The notes below the pieces were generated by a model. It saw only the letters and a list, made by a program, of their open reading frames with translations, was not told the origin of the DNA and searched no databases. Below are positions 62,284 through 64,000 of a stretch of 64,000 nucleotides of DNA, one piece after another (position 1 is the first letter of the stretch; every line of letters starts with the position of its first letter). The stretch is taken from contig NC_019903.1 of NCBI RefSeq assembly GCF_000243135.2, forward strand, positions 286,001 to 350,000, read 5' to 3'. Source of the DNA: Desulfitobacterium dichloroeliminans LMG P-21439. Its GTDB lineage: Bacteria > Bacillota > Desulfitobacteriia > Desulfitobacteriales > Desulfitobacteriaceae. Position numbers and translations under genes: made by a program.

Positions 62284-64000
62284 ACAACTGCCCTTTGAGG
62301 TTGTCTTCCATCAATTCGAGGTAGCTCTCCGGCCACAATTTTATGCCACAGAAGAGGAAGCTTACTTGGAACAAGCGTACCTAAAACTTCGAGAAAATGT
62401 TATGCTCCAGTTGGATTTTCTAGCTGAGGATAGGAATGCCCGTTTTCATATGGATGGTCTTGATGCCCTGCCGGAAAGATTCCTAGAAATTGATGAGCAG
62501 GGTGAAGCCTTTATTTATCCCTGTACCGACTTTATTATCTTGAAGGAAAACTATTATCCGCTAATTCCAGGCTTGAATCTTATTAGAGTGAGAATACAAG
62601 AACAGAGTTATTATGCTATGGTGGAGATTGTACCCACTCAATTATCTTCCTTTGAGTGGCAGCTTATGATCTCCGATCTGGAAAATATCCTTAATGGTCT
62701 TTCCATGGACTTAATACGCAAAAATATTGCCTTGGGGGAATATCACCACAAGTCGATACCCCCAGCCCTTTTATATCGGTTTATGGTTATCAAAAAGTAT
62801 TTTCCTGATACCATGTCTGCTTTAAGTGATCTTTTAAACAAAATCAACTCCCGGATTAAAAAAGAGTATCTGATGGTTCCTAATGAGCGAGCAAAAACCA
62901 TCGACCTGGTGACCATCCGCTATAGGTCCACCCACCCGGAGAACAACCAATCCCTTAAAGTCCCCAAGCCTACAGTGGATTATGACTTGCCGGAGAACCG
63001 CTGGATTAAGTTCATAATTCGCACTCTTATCCGAACCATCGAGGACTTTATCGAGGCTACTGGCGAGCTATGGCGGGAACTGGAGCAGGAGATTTCTCAC
63101 TTAGCTCAATGGTCAACAAATGAGTTCATTGTGGACCAAAAACAAAAAGTTCTCTCTAACTTGCTCGCTTACAAGGAAGTAGCAGAAAAAATGAAAAAGG
63201 GGCTAGAGATTATTAAATATGCCCCTTGGTATGGTCAAGTATCGCCTGTCAGACCCACCTCCATCTCCTCAGTATTGCTGACGGATTCTCGCTATCTGAC
63301 CCTCTTTAAACTCTATAAGGCTCTCCAGCGGGAAGAATTTAATGTAGCCATCGATCCAGCTTATGCTTATCAATATAAGCGGACGGATAAACTCTATGAA
63401 ATATGGGGTTTTCTGCAGATGAGTGAGGCGGTCAAAGAGTTAGGTTTTGAACCGGTTAAGGGCTGGATCTATGATCAGAACTTTAACTCTGAACAGATTT
63501 TGATTCCGACCCTTCCAGCAGGGAGTGTGATCTCTTTTCGAAGGGACGAACTGGAGCTGAGAATGACCTATGATGGGCAACTCCCCTATGAAAGCTCCAA
63601 AACATCCCCGGAAAGTCCTATCTATGCCGCTTCTGAAAAAAATAACCCCGATGGTCGAATCGATGTCTACAAGAAAGGTATCTATATCGGCTCTTTGATT
63701 TTTGATATGAAGTGCCGGAATCTGAGTAGCTTTTTCCGTGAAGACTATTTGCGTTCGGCCTATCGCACTCCAGCAGTTAATCAACTGATTTCCTATGGCA
63801 CCCAATGTTTATCCCTTTTCATCTTCGGTCACCATAAGCGAGCTCAAGATATCAACCCAGTCCGAGAAGTCTGGGCCATTCATCCAAAAAGTTCGGATAG
63901 CTCCAACCACAACAAGCTCAAAGACGATCACAAGCTGAGACTGCTTAAATTAGCACCAGGGGATGATATCGATATCCTCGTTAAGCAATTGAGAATCTTT
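62267..64000 (+). CDS. DUF2357 / PD-(D/E)XK nuclease, McrC-like (runs off window)
   Basis: An open frame from the ATG at 62267 to the window end (578 codons, no stop). The first part begins MAIPFEQLPFEVVFHQFEVAL. The middle has the DUF2357 hallmark LLTDSRYLTLFKLYKALQ. The visible C-terminal part has a PD-(D/E)XK core: Asp in NPDGRIDVYK, the DMK of GSLIFDMKCR, then FREDYLRSAYRTPAVNQLISYG. This is the usual nuclease partner of this class of McrB ATPase, replacing McrC. It overlaps the McrB gene by 17 nt, so it is translationally coupled. The 3' end, and any further genes, lie outside the window. Confidence 0.85.
   Translation, partial: MAIPFEQLPFEVVFHQFEVALRPQFYATEEEAYLEQAYLKLRENVMLQLDFLAEDRNARFHMDGLDALPERFLEIDEQGEAFIYPCTDFIILKENYYPLIPGLNLIRVRIQEQSYYAMVEIVPTQLSSFEWQLMISDLENILNGLSMDLIRKNIALGEYHHKSIPPALLYRFMVIKKYFPDTMSALSDLLNKINSRIKKEYLMVPNERAKTIDLVTIRYRSTHPENNQSLKVPKPTVDYDLPENRWIKFIIRTLIRTIEDFIEATGELWRELEQEISHLAQWSTNEFIVDQKQKVLSNLLAYKEVAEKMKKGLEIIKYAPWYGQVSPVRPTSISSVLLTDSRYLTLFKLYKALQREEFNVAIDPAYAYQYKRTDKLYEIWGFLQMSEAVKELGFEPVKGWIYDQNFNSEQILIPTLPAGSVISFRRDELELRMTYDGQLPYESSKTSPESPIYAASEKNNPDGRIDVYKKGIYIGSLIFDMKCRNLSSFFREDYLRSAYRTPAVNQLISYGTQCLSLFIFGHHKRAQDINPVREVWAIHPKSSDSSNHNKLKDDHKLRLLKLAPGDDIDILVKQLRIF

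Noticed and set aside
1-64000. tRNA, rRNA or CRISPR genes
   Set aside because: I saw no cloverleaf with a TTCRANNC arm, no rRNA blocks and no repeat-spacer pattern; a dedicated scan could still find a tRNA I missed.

Overview
The window looks like chromosome of a low-to-mid GC, endospore-forming Firmicute. The supporting signs are strong AGGAGG-type ribosome sites, a CotF-type spore coat protein, a tryptophan T-box leader, cell-wall-binding repeat 2 (CWB2) surface enzymes and a FeoA-FeoB fusion with its Cys-rich partner. The mixture, together with an ISLre2-type transposase, fits a clostridial anaerobe of the Desulfitobacterium/Desulfosporosinus kind; that placement is inference from gene content and not a database result.

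Region 1 (1-36,000) is mostly housekeeping and envelope genes. It holds a lipoprotein, an RlmA-type rRNA methyltransferase, an EamA exporter, an acetyl-esterase, a DUF2975/HTH pair, a YvrJ/amidase pair that looks like a lysis-type remnant, a repeat-built coiled-coil protein, the FeoAB iron(II) importer with a palindrome over its promoter, an MntA-HepT toxin-antitoxin pair, two CWB2 proteins, an ISLre2-family element, a 2875-residue cyclic-glucan-synthase/GH94 enzyme, a spore coat protein, a Cache-HAMP-PAS-GGDEF-HD-GYP protein, a GntR/ABC operon, an MFS transporter next to a LysR stump, and a T-box controlled trpB.

Region 2 (about 35,880-36,900) is a zone of decay. It has a patatin-family C-terminal fragment, a possible Rpn-type nuclease/transposase tail and a doubtful ORF. 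It marks the change from ordinary chromosome to accessory DNA.

Region 3 (36,900-64,000 and beyond) is a defence and accessory island. It starts with an Mrr-type nuclease and a VanZ / frameshifted VanY pair. Next is a type I restriction-modification operon whose promoter sits inside a 48-bp perfect palindrome. The operon starts with an apparently catalytically dead methyltransferase fused to a specificity-like domain, then hsdM, a RhuM gene, hsdS and hsdR. It is followed by a TrlF-type PHP-ATPase, an unrecognised conserved protein and a DUF6884/GIY-YIG-like protein. A block bounded by a SRAP (YedK) gene and a decayed copy of its 3' end carries a DUF134/NifX-like divergon, an RsmH paralogue and a macro-domain plus vWA pair. 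The window ends inside a McrBC-like cassette: a coiled-coil protein, an McrB-type AAA ATPase with an unfamiliar N-terminal half, and a DUF2357/PD-(D/E)XK nuclease that runs off the edge.

The best candidates for something little described are the McrBC-like three-gene cassette at 59,162-64,000, the dead-methyltransferase/specificity fusion leading the type I operon under a palindromic promoter, and the accessory trio behind hsdR. Several hairpin families also recur as terminators across the window. No tRNA, rRNA or CRISPR array was seen.
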